The notes beneath the pieces were generated by a model that was not told the origin of the DNA, searched no databases, and was given only the letters and a program-made list of their open reading frames with translations. A program made the position numbers and the translations under genes. A stretch of DNA of 64,000 nt. Origin: Alphaproteobacteria bacterium (lineage in GTDB: Bacteria; Pseudomonadota; Alphaproteobacteria; MPNO01; UBA2964). Below are positions 51,995 to 61,003 of the stretch, piece by piece (within the stretch, counting starts at the first letter, position 1; every line of letters begins with the position of its first letter). Location: positions 135,381-199,380 of the forward strand of contig WLWZ01000002.1 of assembly GCA_012103315.1 (NCBI GenBank), in the 5' to 3' direction.

Positions 51995-52693
51995 ATGGGT
52001 AAAACTGGTTGGCTGATCCTCGGCCTCTGCGCGACAGGCCTGATAGCGCTGATCATTTGGCTTTCCGGTGAGAGACCAGGGTCGCTCGATCACCGCGATG
52101 ACCAAATTCACCTAGTGGCGCTCCTGATGGTCCTGCTCTTTGTTGGATCGGGGTTTTGGTATCAGTTGCGCAAACATTCAGGTCTGGTGTGGCTGAAATA
52201 TGGTGTGATTTGGATCGGACTTGGTGTTCTGCTCGTTGGCGGCTATAGCCTGCGGGAAGATTTCGGCAATCTTGGTTCACGGATGGCCGCCGAGTTAATG
52301 CCGGGCCGCGCTATCGAGACTGCCCCCGGCACCGTCGTTATCCGCGCCGGGTCAGATGGGCATTTTCATCTCCGAGCCGTCGTTGACGGAACCAAGATAC
52401 CCTTTCTAGTCGATACCGGCGCGACATCTGTTGTGCTGAGTCCCGATGCCGCGCAACGCATGGGTATCGATTTAGCGAAGCTGTCATTTTCTCTAAAAAC
52501 CAGAACGGCAAATGGTATTGGTCATGCTGCACCGATCCGTCTGCGGGAAATTCGCATTGGGCCAATTTCAGTGCGTAATATTCCAGCGCTGGTAAATCGG
52601 GCCCCAATGAATGAATCTCTCTTGGGAGTTAGTTTTCTAAGTCAGCTAAAGCGCTACGCAGTCGCCGGTGAAACACTCACACTCATTCGATAA
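51995..52693 (+). CDS. Retropepsin-like aspartic protease, TIGR02281 family
   Basis: This protein of about 232 residues has one or more N-terminal membrane helices followed by a single retropepsin domain with the catalytic motif FLVDTGAT near residue 140. A second half ends in ESLLGVSFL, the family ILG-like element. I start it at the ATG at 51995, with GGAG 10 bases upstream. Such proteins are alphaproteobacterial and probably dimerise to make the active site; their target is unknown. It is followed after 23 bp by the adenosyltransferase gene. Confidence 0.85.
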   Translation: MGKTGWLILGLCATGLIALIIWLSGERPGSLDHRDDQIHLVALLMVLLFVGSGFWYQLRKHSGLVWLKYGVIWIGLGVLLVGGYSLREDFGNLGSRMAAELMPGRAIETAPGTVVIRAGSDGHFHLRAVVDGTKIPFLVDTGATSVVLSPDAAQRMGIDLAKLSFSLKTRTANGIGHAAPIRLREIRIGPISVRNIPALVNRAPMNESLLGVSFLSQLKRYAVAGETLTLIR

Positions 52694-52716
52694 TTTAAAA
52701 GGTAACAAGGCATCTC

Positions 52717-53298
52717 ATGGTCAAGCTCGACAAAATATATACCCGCGGCGGCGATAAGGGCGAGACATCGCTCGGCGATGGTACACGTCTTTCCAAAACA
52801 TCAACGCGGATCGCCGCCATAGGCGACGTTGACGAAGCCAATAGTACCATCGGATTGGCCCGTGCAGCGCTACCGAATGACCACCCTTTGTCTGAAACTC
52901 TCGCTCGTATTCAGAATGACCTCTTCGATCTCGGCGCTGATCTGGCGACACCCGGCAATGACGCAGCCGATGGCAAATTGCGTATCCAGGAAGAACAGGT
53001 CACCCGCCTGGAAAATGAGATCGATGCGTTGAACGAACCGCTCTCCCCATTGACGTCCTTTATTTTACCGGGCGGATCAGAAGCGGCATCCCGAATTCAT
53101 TTGGCACGGGCAATCGCACGACGCGCCGAACGCACCGCGACAGCGCTAACCAAGACAGAGCCGGCAAACCGTTATGCGCTGCAATATCTAAACCGATTAT
53201 CCGATTTATTGTTTGTCGCCGCGCGTGCAGAGAACGACGGTGGCAGGACGGACGTTCTTTGGGTGCCCGGGATGAACACTACCCAGAAGGCCAATTAA
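52717..53298 (+). CDS. PduO-type cob(I)alamin adenosyltransferase
   Basis: This 193-residue enzyme transfers the adenosyl group of ATP to cob(I)alamin or cob(I)yrinate, giving adenosylcobalamin. It has the ATP-binding N-terminus YTRGGDKGETSLGDGTRLSK, the IPG-like SFILPGGSEAASRIHLARAIARRAER helix and the late NRLSDLLFVAAR. No cobalamin-dependent mutase gene is in the window. The 3' end converges with the enoyl-CoA hydratase by 23 bp. Confidence 0.96.
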   Translation: MVKLDKIYTRGGDKGETSLGDGTRLSKTSTRIAAIGDVDEANSTIGLARAALPNDHPLSETLARIQNDLFDLGADLATPGNDAADGKLRIQEEQVTRLENEIDALNEPLSPLTSFILPGGSEAASRIHLARAIARRAERTATALTKTEPANRYALQYLNRLSDLLFVAARAENDGGRTDVLWVPGMNTTQKAN

Positions 53299-53321
53299 TC
53301 CAGCCAACCGATGTCGACGAC

Positions 53322-54050
53322 CTATTTTCGGGACGACAGAACGACTGACAGCATATTGCCTGCGAGATCATTTGCCGTTGGGTAGTCCGCTTTTTTAGCA
53401 CTCTTAAGATAGGTCTTGCAGGTCGCGACCGAAGCCCGCTCGTATCCTGCGAGCTTCTCCAGCAGTCCTTCCACCGAAGCATCTAATTCCGCAAGCGGGA
53501 CCACTTCACTGACCAACCCGATGGAAACGGCGCGATCCACATCAATCGTGTCCGTCGAGTACACCATGCCCAGCAGCGACTTTGGCGGAATGCGGTCCAA
53601 ATGGGCCAACATCGCCAATGTCGGAGGCAAGTTCGCGCGCATCTCCGGCATGGCAAAGCGAGCATTGTCGGCAGCAATGGTGACATCTGAAATCGCCGTT
53701 ATGCCGCAACCCAAGCCATTTGCGAGCCCTTGAACCCCGGTGATCACAGGGATTTCTGCATCGCGAATGGCGGAGTAAACACCAAGGATTGGTTCAATCA
53801 GCGCTTCACGCATTTCCAGTGCAGTCGTCGGCTTACCTTCCGGCGCGCCGGCAGGATCACGACCCTTACAGAAATCATCTCCCGCACCGCGAACCACCAT
53901 CGCGTTGATCGATGGGTCAGCACCCGCTTCGCGAACATCTTTAGCGATATCCCTCAACATCGCGAGCGTCAGAAGATTGCCCATATCAGGCCGTTCAAAT
54001 GTCAGCCGTGCAATCGCACCATCCTGGGTTACTGAATATCCGTCACTCAT
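53322..54050 (-). CDS. Enoyl-CoA hydratase/isomerase family protein
   Basis: This 242-residue crotonase-fold protein has GAGDDFCKGRDPAG near residue 50, VQGLANGLGCGITAISDVTIA and FAMPEMRANLPPTLAML. In the second region the two usual Glu residues are not both clear, so it may be an isomerase, hydrolase or decarboxylase. It ends the six-gene UbiD operon. It resembles the hydratase at 2511-3206 in length and in the loop after the oxyanion hole, hinting that the two CoA pathways are related. Confidence 0.9.
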   Translation of the reverse strand: MSDGYSVTQDGAIARLTFERPDMGNLLTLAMLRDIAKDVREAGADPSINAMVVRGAGDDFCKGRDPAGAPEGKPTTALEMREALIEPILGVYSAIRDAEIPVITGVQGLANGLGCGITAISDVTIAADNARFAMPEMRANLPPTLAMLAHLDRIPPKSLLGMVYSTDTIDVDRAVSIGLVSEVVPLAELDASVEGLLEKLAGYERASVATCKTYLKSAKKADYPTANDLAGNMLSVVLSSRK

Positions 54051-54075
54051 TCTCTGTCCCGCCTCTTAAAGATTT

Positions 54076-55320
54076 CTATTTGGATTTTTTGTCACCGGCT
54101 TCGAGGATGATGCCATCCTCCCGGTATTGATCGAACTCAGCGTCACTTAAGCCCAACACGCTGGTGAACACTTTACGGCTGTGTTGTCCAAGCGCTGGTG
54201 GATAGCGGTGCGGCACTTCATCTTCGCCCATGAATTTGATCGGGTTGCCTGCCACTCGGGCACGTTTTTCACCACCACCATCCAGATCAAGCACCATCTG
54301 ACGATGTTCAACTTGAGGATCAGACAGCGCATCGGCCAGCGTATTTACCTCGCCAACCGGAACACCGGCTTTGAGCAAAGACGGCACCCAATCCTTAGCC
54401 TCTTTCGCGGCGAAAGCTTCTTCAAGAAGTGGCCAGAGTTCTTCGCGGTTTTGATGACGGTGCTCGTTGGTCAGAAACCGGTCGTCTTCTTTCAACGCTT
54501 CCAGCCCAAGCACATCGCACAGCCCCTGCCACATGCGTTCTGTATTGGCGCAGACCACCAGCTCGGTGTCATTGGCACCGGCGAATGACCGATAGGTTGG
54601 AATGGATTCATGGCCACGCCCCTGACGTCCGGGAACCTCATCAGAATGCAAATAATACGCTGCCTGATAGGTCAGCAGTGCCACCTGGCAATCGAGCATG
54701 GAGATATCGACGAACTTGCCTTTGCCTGTACGACGACGTTCTTCCAACGCAGCCAAGGAACCGACCGTTGCATACATGCCAGCCGTGAGATCACCGATTG
54801 GCATCCCCGCGCGAACTGCGGAACGACCAACCTCCCCGGTAAGACTCATACCGCCCGACATTGCCTGAACAATCATGTCATAAGCAGGGCGCTCACGATA
54901 AGGGCCAGTTTGGCCAAAGCCACTTATGGAAGCCCAGATCAATCCCGGATTACGCGACGACAAATCGTCATAGGTCAGCCCCAGCCGATCCAAGACACCA
55001 GGACGAAAGTTTTCCATCACGACGTCGCATTTCTCAGCCAACTGTTTGACCAGCGCCAACCCTTCCGGCGCCTTCATATCGATAGCAACCGCTTCCTTGT
55101 TACGATTGATTGACAGGTAATAGCAGCTATCGTCACCAACAAAATGCGGCGGCAGCGTGCGTGACCAGTCACCCGACGGCGCTTCCAGCTTGATCACTTC
55201 TGCGCCGAGATCAGCAAAGATTTGTGTGCTGAACGGACCCGCCAGAAACTGCGTCAGATCCAGTACTTTGATCTCGTTTAGCGGTCCGGGCCGAACCTCT
55301 TCTTGTGTATTCTCTGTCAT
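54076..55320 (-). CDS. Class III CoA-transferase (CaiB/BaiF family)
   Basis: This 414-residue protein belongs to the formyl-CoA:oxalate CoA-transferase family. The N-terminus has the VLDLTQFLAGPFSTQIFADLGAEVIKLE signature; the catalytic Asp is D177 in GMPIGDLTAGMY. It would move CoA from a donor thioester to a free acid, activating the substrate without ATP. It lies between the hydratase and the molybdenum hydroxylase, so the acid activated is probably an intermediate of the UbiD operon. The acid cannot be named. Confidence 0.95.
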   Translation of the reverse strand: MTENTQEEVRPGPLNEIKVLDLTQFLAGPFSTQIFADLGAEVIKLEAPSGDWSRTLPPHFVGDDSCYYLSINRNKEAVAIDMKAPEGLALVKQLAEKCDVVMENFRPGVLDRLGLTYDDLSSRNPGLIWASISGFGQTGPYRERPAYDMIVQAMSGGMSLTGEVGRSAVRAGMPIGDLTAGMYATVGSLAALEERRRTGKGKFVDISMLDCQVALLTYQAAYYLHSDEVPGRQGRGHESIPTYRSFAGANDTELVVCANTERMWQGLCDVLGLEALKEDDRFLTNEHRHQNREELWPLLEEAFAAKEAKDWVPSLLKAGVPVGEVNTLADALSDPQVEHRQMVLDLDGGGEKRARVAGNPIKFMGEDEVPHRYPPALGQHSRKVFTSVLGLSDAEFDQYREDGIILEAGDKKSK

Positions 55321-55328
55321 TCTCTTGA

Positions 55329-57674
55329 TTATTCTGCAGCTTGCGGTGATCGTCCCGCCCGCACCACATCAACGATCCGCGATGGTGTGACCGGCACATT
55401 CATCAAATCGGCGCCGAACGGTTTAAGCGCATTCTCTACTGCTGCAATGATAGATGCCGCCGCTGGTATAGTTCCGCCCTCGCCTGCGCCCTTAACGCCG
55501 AGTGGATTCAACGGCGAAGGTGATTCAACGTGGATTGTTTCAGCATCCAGGACGTCCCCAGCACCAGGGATCAGATATTCGGCAAAGGTCGTGGTAAGAG
55601 GATTGGCGTTCTCGTCAAAAAATTGTTCTTCAAAAAGTGCATTGCCAATGCCGTGCGCCAAGCCACCCTGCACCTGACCGTCAACGATCATCGGATTAAT
55701 CAGATTTCCAGAATCGTGGGCAATGACATAGCGCAATATTTCAACATGACCGGTTTCAATATCAACCTCGACCTCGGCAATGTGGGTGCCGTTGCAATAC
55801 GCCGATTGCGATGGTGAGAAATAATGTGTCGCCTCAAGACCCGGCTCAAAACCCGGTGGCATCGCGAAACCGGGCGACCCGGCAACGGCATGCGCAATCT
55901 CACCCAAAGTCTTACTCATCTCGGGGACGCCTCGAACAAACGCTTTACCGTCCTCAAGCTCGATATCTTCTTCAGCCGCTTCCAGCATATAAGCCGCAAT
56001 CTTGATAGCCTTCTCGCGAACATCGAGCGATGCCATGTGTACGGAGGGTCCGGCATTGGCGGCAATGCGGCTGGCAAAGGTGCCTACGCCATGCGCGATC
56101 TTTGTCGTGTCGGCGAGATGCACTTCAACATCGGCAATATCGACGCCAAATTTTTCAGCGCAAAGCTGCGCCATCGTTGTGCGATGGCCTTGCCCTTGCG
56201 GCGCCGCACCAGTCATCAAGAAAATCTTGCCCGATGGTGCTACACGTACAGTTGCGCCTTCAAACGGACCAAGCCCCGTGCCTTCGACGTAATTGCCAAT
56301 GCCGATACCGATATAACGACCGTCGGCGAGCGCCGCCTTCTGGCGCTCTGCAAAACCGGGATAGTCAATTTTCTCCAGCGCTTCTGACTGGCAGCGCGGA
56401 TAATCACCGCTGTCATAAATCACCGGTTTACCATCCCGAAAGACCAACCCGACCTTATAGGGCATTTCCTCAGCCGGGATCAGATTTCGTGCGCGAAGGT
56501 CCGCAGGATCAACACCAATCTTTTCAGCCGCTTTATCCATCAGCCGTTCCATCGCGAACACTGCCTGGGGTCGGCCCGCGCCGCGCACCGGCGTCACCTG
56601 AACTTTATTCGTCAGCGCGACAATTGTTTCTAATTTAAAGCTCGGCAGCACATACGGACCCGGCACTGTCGTTGATGCAATCAGTGGCGTCACGATACCC
56701 CACGGCACATAGGCACCGGTGTCATGGACCATAGTACCGCGAACACCAAGCAGTTTGCCATCATCGTCAAATGCCGCATCCATATCCCAATATTGATCAC
56801 GTTCCTGGCTGGCCGATAGGAAATGTTCGCGCCGATCCTCAATCCATTTGATAGGCCGGTCGAGCTTGCGAGCGAGGAATGGAATAACCGCTTCCTCAGC
56901 ATAGAACATCGCCTTTGGCCCAAAACCACCACCGACATCCGGCGCGATCACATCAATCTCGTTCTCATTCCAGTCGAGTACGCCGATAATATTGCGCTTT
57001 ACCTGATGCGGCGCCTGAGTAGCTGACCACAACATGGTCCGGCCTTCGTCTTTATCGTACAGAGCAACCGCGCCACGCCCCTCGAGCGAATGTCCGCCGC
57101 CGCGATGATGTCGGATCGAAACCGAAACAGTATGGGCAGCAGAGGCAAACGCCGTATCCGCATCGCCATATTCATTCACAAAGCGCGCCGAGACGTTATC
57201 CTTCGCACCAACATGGCAGAGTGGTGCACCGGTCTGCACGGCGTCATAGGCATCGGATGCGGCAGGCAGAATCTGCCAATCGATCTCGACCATGGCTGCA
57301 GCATCTTCAGCGATATAGCGCGTGTCTGCGACCACACAAGCCACGGCTTCGCCAGCAAAATGCACCTCATCCCGCGCGAGCAGATAGGGCATCATTGGCT
57401 GAGTAATCGCCGGGTTGGGCAAAAGCAACAGAAGTTTGTTTTCCTGAATATCCTTGGGGAAATCCGCCAGCGTAAAAACGCCGTGCACACCATCCATCGC
57501 TTCGGCTGCTGCTGAATCGATCTTGGTAAAACGGGCATGTGGATGCGGGCTACGGATAAACACCGCCTGCAGCGCGCCCTCTACCCGGATGTCATCGGTG
57601 TACTGACCCTTGCCGGTCAGCAGTTCGGGATCTTCTAATCGCTTAACCGCAGCACCGAACAGCTTTGCTCCCAT
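55329..57674 (-). CDS. Orphan molybdenum hydroxylase large subunit (xanthine dehydrogenase/CoxL family)
   Basis: This 781-residue subunit has APDVGGGFGPKA, the TPVRGAGRPQ loop (form II type), VEGTGLGPFEGA, GAAPQGQGHRTTM and the C-terminal GAGEGGTIP with the catalytic Glu. It is a clear relative of the subunit at 29651-32020 and keeps all molybdopterin-binding blocks. No small iron-sulfur or medium FAD subunit is encoded beside it; the only such genes in view are at 32013-33388. It sits in the UbiD operon and is expected to hydroxylate a ring or CoA-bound intermediate. Confidence 0.94.
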   Translation of the reverse strand: MGAKLFGAAVKRLEDPELLTGKGQYTDDIRVEGALQAVFIRSPHPHARFTKIDSAAAEAMDGVHGVFTLADFPKDIQENKLLLLLPNPAITQPMMPYLLARDEVHFAGEAVACVVADTRYIAEDAAAMVEIDWQILPAASDAYDAVQTGAPLCHVGAKDNVSARFVNEYGDADTAFASAAHTVSVSIRHHRGGGHSLEGRGAVALYDKDEGRTMLWSATQAPHQVKRNIIGVLDWNENEIDVIAPDVGGGFGPKAMFYAEEAVIPFLARKLDRPIKWIEDRREHFLSASQERDQYWDMDAAFDDDGKLLGVRGTMVHDTGAYVPWGIVTPLIASTTVPGPYVLPSFKLETIVALTNKVQVTPVRGAGRPQAVFAMERLMDKAAEKIGVDPADLRARNLIPAEEMPYKVGLVFRDGKPVIYDSGDYPRCQSEALEKIDYPGFAERQKAALADGRYIGIGIGNYVEGTGLGPFEGATVRVAPSGKIFLMTGAAPQGQGHRTTMAQLCAEKFGVDIADVEVHLADTTKIAHGVGTFASRIAANAGPSVHMASLDVREKAIKIAAYMLEAAEEDIELEDGKAFVRGVPEMSKTLGEIAHAVAGSPGFAMPPGFEPGLEATHYFSPSQSAYCNGTHIAEVEVDIETGHVEILRYVIAHDSGNLINPMIVDGQVQGGLAHGIGNALFEEQFFDENANPLTTTFAEYLIPGAGDVLDAETIHVESPSPLNPLGVKGAGEGGTIPAAASIIAAVENALKPFGADLMNVPVTPSRIVDVVRAGRSPQAAE

Positions 57675-57695
57675 GATACTTTCTTTCTCTAGCCT

Positions 57696-58835
57696 TCAGC
57701 GTGCGAACAGATGAATCGAACAAACACCATGATCAAAACCCGACACACCGCCACCGGTACAATGAGTCAGGCCGACCTTGGCATCTTCAACTTGGCGCTG
57801 ACCGCACTGGCCGCGCAGCTGGCGCACAATTTCGACAATTTGCGCAACGCCGGTTGAGCCAATCGGGTGGCCTTTCGACAACAACCCGCCGCTGGGATTG
57901 ACCGGAATTTTCCCACCCACCGAAGTTTCACCATCGGCGAGCAACTTCGCCGCATCTCCCTTGGCGCAAAAACCCAGCGCTTCGTAATACAGTAATTCTG
58001 CAATAGCGAAGGCGTCATGAACTTCAGCAAGGTCAACGTCTTCCGGCCCGATACCAGCTTCTTCATAAAGCTGCTTAGCACCCCGCAACGTAATCTTCGG
58101 CGACGTCATGTCGCGATAGCCGGTCATATACTTGCCGGAGTTAATCTCCGATCCAATCACTCGAATCGGCTTCGCAGAATATTGTTTGGCTTTCTCAGCA
58201 GAGCAGATCACGACCGCCGCCGCGCCATCCCCTGACGGGCAGCAATGAAATAGTTTCAACGGATCAGCGACCGGCCGTGACGCCAGGACTTCTTCACGCG
58301 TCACTTCTTTGCGGAACTGCGCATCTTCATTCCACACACCGTGCTTGCGTGCTTTGACGGAGACATCAGCAATGTCGTTCTCGGTCAGACCATATTCATG
58401 CATGTAGCGCCGCGCCCGCATGGCATAAAGTGCCGGCATAACGAGGCCGTGCGAGACTTCCCAGTCTTCTTTCTCTAACGGAAGTGTTCCGCCACCGAAC
58501 TTGGTCAGCTTCTCAACACCAATCACCAGCACGGCGTCATAGATACCGGCGGCAACCGTAATCCAGGCTTCGCGAAACGCAGTCGAGCTCGATGAACAGG
58601 CATTCTCAATATTGATGATTGGCAAACCAGTGATGCCAAGTTTCTTTAAAATGCGCTGTCCGGCCATCATGCCACCGAGTGCCGTCCCGCAATAGGTCGC
58701 TTCGATTTCGGTTTTTTTGATACCGGCATCTTCCACCGCCTGTTTCACTGCAGGCCATGCGATATCAGCGAGAGTCTTGTCCTGATATTTGCCAAACGGC
58801 ACCATGCCAGCACCAACGATTGCAACATCACGCAT
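57696..58835 (-). CDS. Thiolase-family protein (SCP-x type)
   Basis: This 379-residue thiolase has the nucleophile C80 in NACSSSSTAF, VHDAF with the second-loop residues, GGLLSKGHPIGSTG with the active-site His, and a late HCTGGG. This organisation is of the SCP2/acetyl-CoA acetyltransferase type. Its stop is 22 bp before the hydroxylase start and its start overlaps the DUF35 gene by one base. Such thiolases commonly form a complex with DUF35 proteins, and some work as aldol lyases rather than thiolytic enzymes. The reaction is uncertain. Confidence 0.94.
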   Translation of the reverse strand: MRDVAIVGAGMVPFGKYQDKTLADIAWPAVKQAVEDAGIKKTEIEATYCGTALGGMMAGQRILKKLGITGLPIINIENACSSSSTAFREAWITVAAGIYDAVLVIGVEKLTKFGGGTLPLEKEDWEVSHGLVMPALYAMRARRYMHEYGLTENDIADVSVKARKHGVWNEDAQFRKEVTREEVLASRPVADPLKLFHCCPSGDGAAAVVICSAEKAKQYSAKPIRVIGSEINSGKYMTGYRDMTSPKITLRGAKQLYEEAGIGPEDVDLAEVHDAFAIAELLYYEALGFCAKGDAAKLLADGETSVGGKIPVNPSGGLLSKGHPIGSTGVAQIVEIVRQLRGQCGQRQVEDAKVGLTHCTGGGVSGFDHGVCSIHLFAR

Positions 58836-59260
58836 TAACTGTCTCCCTTCTGAACAGGGGTAAAGGCAAAACTCTCAAAAGGCGCACCTGATTCATCTGA
58901 TCCGAGAGTAGCAATCTGGGCTTTCACCGACATTTCCATTTCCAGAGTGTCGGGGTCGGCATCAACGATATGAGCGAACACCCGCACGTCTTCAGGCAAA
59001 TCGACATAGGCCGCGATGAAAGGCAGGTTCCAGCCCTTTGGCGCGGCATGCACCACCGACCAGGAATACAGCTTTCCCTCGGCGCTCAACTTAATCGGCG
59101 ATAGGTTTTCAGACATGCATTCCGGGCAAACGTCGCTCGGCGGAAACACGTTCTTTTGGCAATCACCGCATTCTGATCCCACCAGCCGAACCGCACCATC
59201 GCTGTCCGTGGTGACAGCGTCACCAGCGAGGTTCAACGCTTCCTGTAATTCTTCACTCAT
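58835..59260 (-). CDS. DUF35/OB-fold zinc-ribbon protein
   Basis: This 141-residue protein has a rubredoxin-like zinc ribbon with C31, C34, C45 and C48, then a C-terminal OB-fold (KLYSWSVVHAAPKGWNLPFIAAYVDL). DUF35 proteins bind CoA thioesters and partner with thiolases or aldolases, as ChsH2 does in steroid side-chain degradation. The one-base overlap with the thiolase gene supports such a complex here. It is fed by the UbiD gene 9 bp upstream. Confidence 0.92.
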   Translation of the reverse strand: MSEELQEALNLAGDAVTTDSDGAVRLVGSECGDCQKNVFPPSDVCPECMSENLSPIKLSAEGKLYSWSVVHAAPKGWNLPFIAAYVDLPEDVRVFAHIVDADPDTLEMEMSVKAQIATLGSDESGAPFESFAFTPVQKGDS

Positions 59261-59269
59261 ACCTAATCT

Positions 59270-60922
59270 CTACTCATTCTCCGGGTTACGCGGAACATCG
59301 CGGATTGAGGTGTTTGGTGCAACATCATTTCGCCGCAACTGGGCACTGCGCCTGCCATTTTCCATATAGCGTCCATCCACCGCGCGCTGTGCCATTTCTT
59401 CCCATTCTTCCGACCAATCACCCAGCGAATAGCCATGCCAGGGGCTTTCCGGTTTGAGCGGCGGCAAGTCGAGAATTTCCCATAACTCCTTGGCGCCTTC
59501 CATAAACTCCTTGGTCGGCAGGGCAATTGGCGGCATATCCGATTTAAGGGTCGCATCAATTAACATCGTGCCATCGAACCCATCGCCCCGTTCCAGCGCC
59601 GGACCATGCCCTCGATCACGATATTTAAGGATTTCAACATCCAAAGCCGGGTTGGCGCGATAGGCCAAAGCCCAAAACACCGCGTCACCCTGTTCGGGGT
59701 CAATATCTTCATTTACCGCGATGACATACTTGCCACAGGCAGAGTCAAAATTCGCTGTGCCATAAAGCGCCCGCCAAATCTCTGTCGTCGGAACGCCGCG
59801 CTCAAACACCAAAAAGGCCAAGCGCCGAATGTTCGTAAGCGGTTCATGTAGCGAAACATGTTTGAGACCCTTGATACCAAGATGATCCGTCAAATGGTTA
59901 AGGAATTTGGGCTCCATCGCGACGCGCTTGATGACGCTCGATTCCGACGGTGTGACCTGCGAGATGATCGACGCCATGATGGCATCCTTACGACGCGTAA
60001 TCGCGGTGACTTCAAAGATAAAATTATATTCCTCAAGATTGATGTGCCCGTGGCTTTCGCCAAATGGGGCTTCGGGCTCCAGCATCTCAGTATCAACCAG
60101 CCCTTCGATGACAATCTCGGCATCCGCTGGCACCATCAGATCGACGGTCTTGGCTTTAGCGACGCGGATTGGTGCACCGACCAGCGCCCCGGCGACCGCG
60201 ATTTCATCGACACCTTCGCGGATCTTCTGCGGGCTGACATAGGCCAAGGCCGGTGGGCAACCAACCATAATCGCCATCGGCATCTTTTCACCGCGGGCTT
60301 TGTACTTGTCCCAATGTGCATGTCCGCCCTGGCGCAGATTGACGAACATCTTGAGGCCAATGCGGTCAGGCGCTTTGATACCACCGCGATAGGTGCCCAT
60401 ATTCTGCACACCGGTATCCGGGTCACAGGAGATACAGCTGGTCGCCGTCAGGTAAGGCGCAACATCAAACCCCGGCGTCGAAATTGGTACTGGCAAGGCA
60501 TCGAGGCCCTTACCTTCGCCATCCAGATCAGCACCGGTGAGAACAACCTCATGACACGGCGCATCCTGTACCTCAACCGGTGGCACAGGCGCGGCCAAGG
60601 CGTTCTTCCAGTGATCGCCAATATCGGAAACCGGCACGCCCATGCCGACGCCGTAAATCTCCGGCGTTGTCGCCAGCGCACCAACCACCAGCGGGATATC
60701 ATATTTATTACCGCGACTGTCTGTGACGTTATTAAACAAGAAGGCTTTGCGTTCTGATTCAGGAATACCGCCGCGAAACTGCCAACGCACGAGGGGCTTC
60801 AGCTCTGTGTCTTTATTTACCGGCGCATCGATTTCATGAAGCAGCCCGGATTCGCGCAGAGTAGCAATATGGTCGTGGAGATCTGGATATCCCCGCCCGC
60901 CATATTGTTTGTCGTCAGCCAT
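59270..60922 (-). CDS. UbiD-family decarboxylase
   Basis: This protein of about 550 residues starts at an ATG at 60922 with GAGGA 5 bases upstream; the open frame extends to 60949. It has NMGTYRG near residue 174 and EAPFGE near residue 284, the elements that bind prenylated FMN and metal in UbiD and ferulate decarboxylase. It reversibly decarboxylates an aromatic or unsaturated acid. It needs prFMN made by a UbiX partner, none of which is in the window. It is first in the six-gene operon and its position argues that decarboxylation or carboxylation is the first step. Confidence 0.95.
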   Translation of the reverse strand: MADDKQYGGRGYPDLHDHIATLRESGLLHEIDAPVNKDTELKPLVRWQFRGGIPESERKAFLFNNVTDSRGNKYDIPLVVGALATTPEIYGVGMGVPVSDIGDHWKNALAAPVPPVEVQDAPCHEVVLTGADLDGEGKGLDALPVPISTPGFDVAPYLTATSCISCDPDTGVQNMGTYRGGIKAPDRIGLKMFVNLRQGGHAHWDKYKARGEKMPMAIMVGCPPALAYVSPQKIREGVDEIAVAGALVGAPIRVAKAKTVDLMVPADAEIVIEGLVDTEMLEPEAPFGESHGHINLEEYNFIFEVTAITRRKDAIMASIISQVTPSESSVIKRVAMEPKFLNHLTDHLGIKGLKHVSLHEPLTNIRRLAFLVFERGVPTTEIWRALYGTANFDSACGKYVIAVNEDIDPEQGDAVFWALAYRANPALDVEILKYRDRGHGPALERGDGFDGTMLIDATLKSDMPPIALPTKEFMEGAKELWEILDLPPLKPESPWHGYSLGDWSEEWEEMAQRAVDGRYMENGRRSAQLRRNDVAPNTSIRDVPRNPENE

Positions 60923-61003
60923 GTCTTCCTCATCCTGTCTGCAGCGCAATAAACCACGAAGGAAAACAAGGGATCAACCACCGGGGACGCTGTTATTTTT
61001 AAA

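Noticed and set aside
59858-60757. 299-residue plus-strand frame opposite ubiD
   Set aside because: It lies wholly inside the UbiD gene and has no recognisable domain; the opposite strand has a complete family match.
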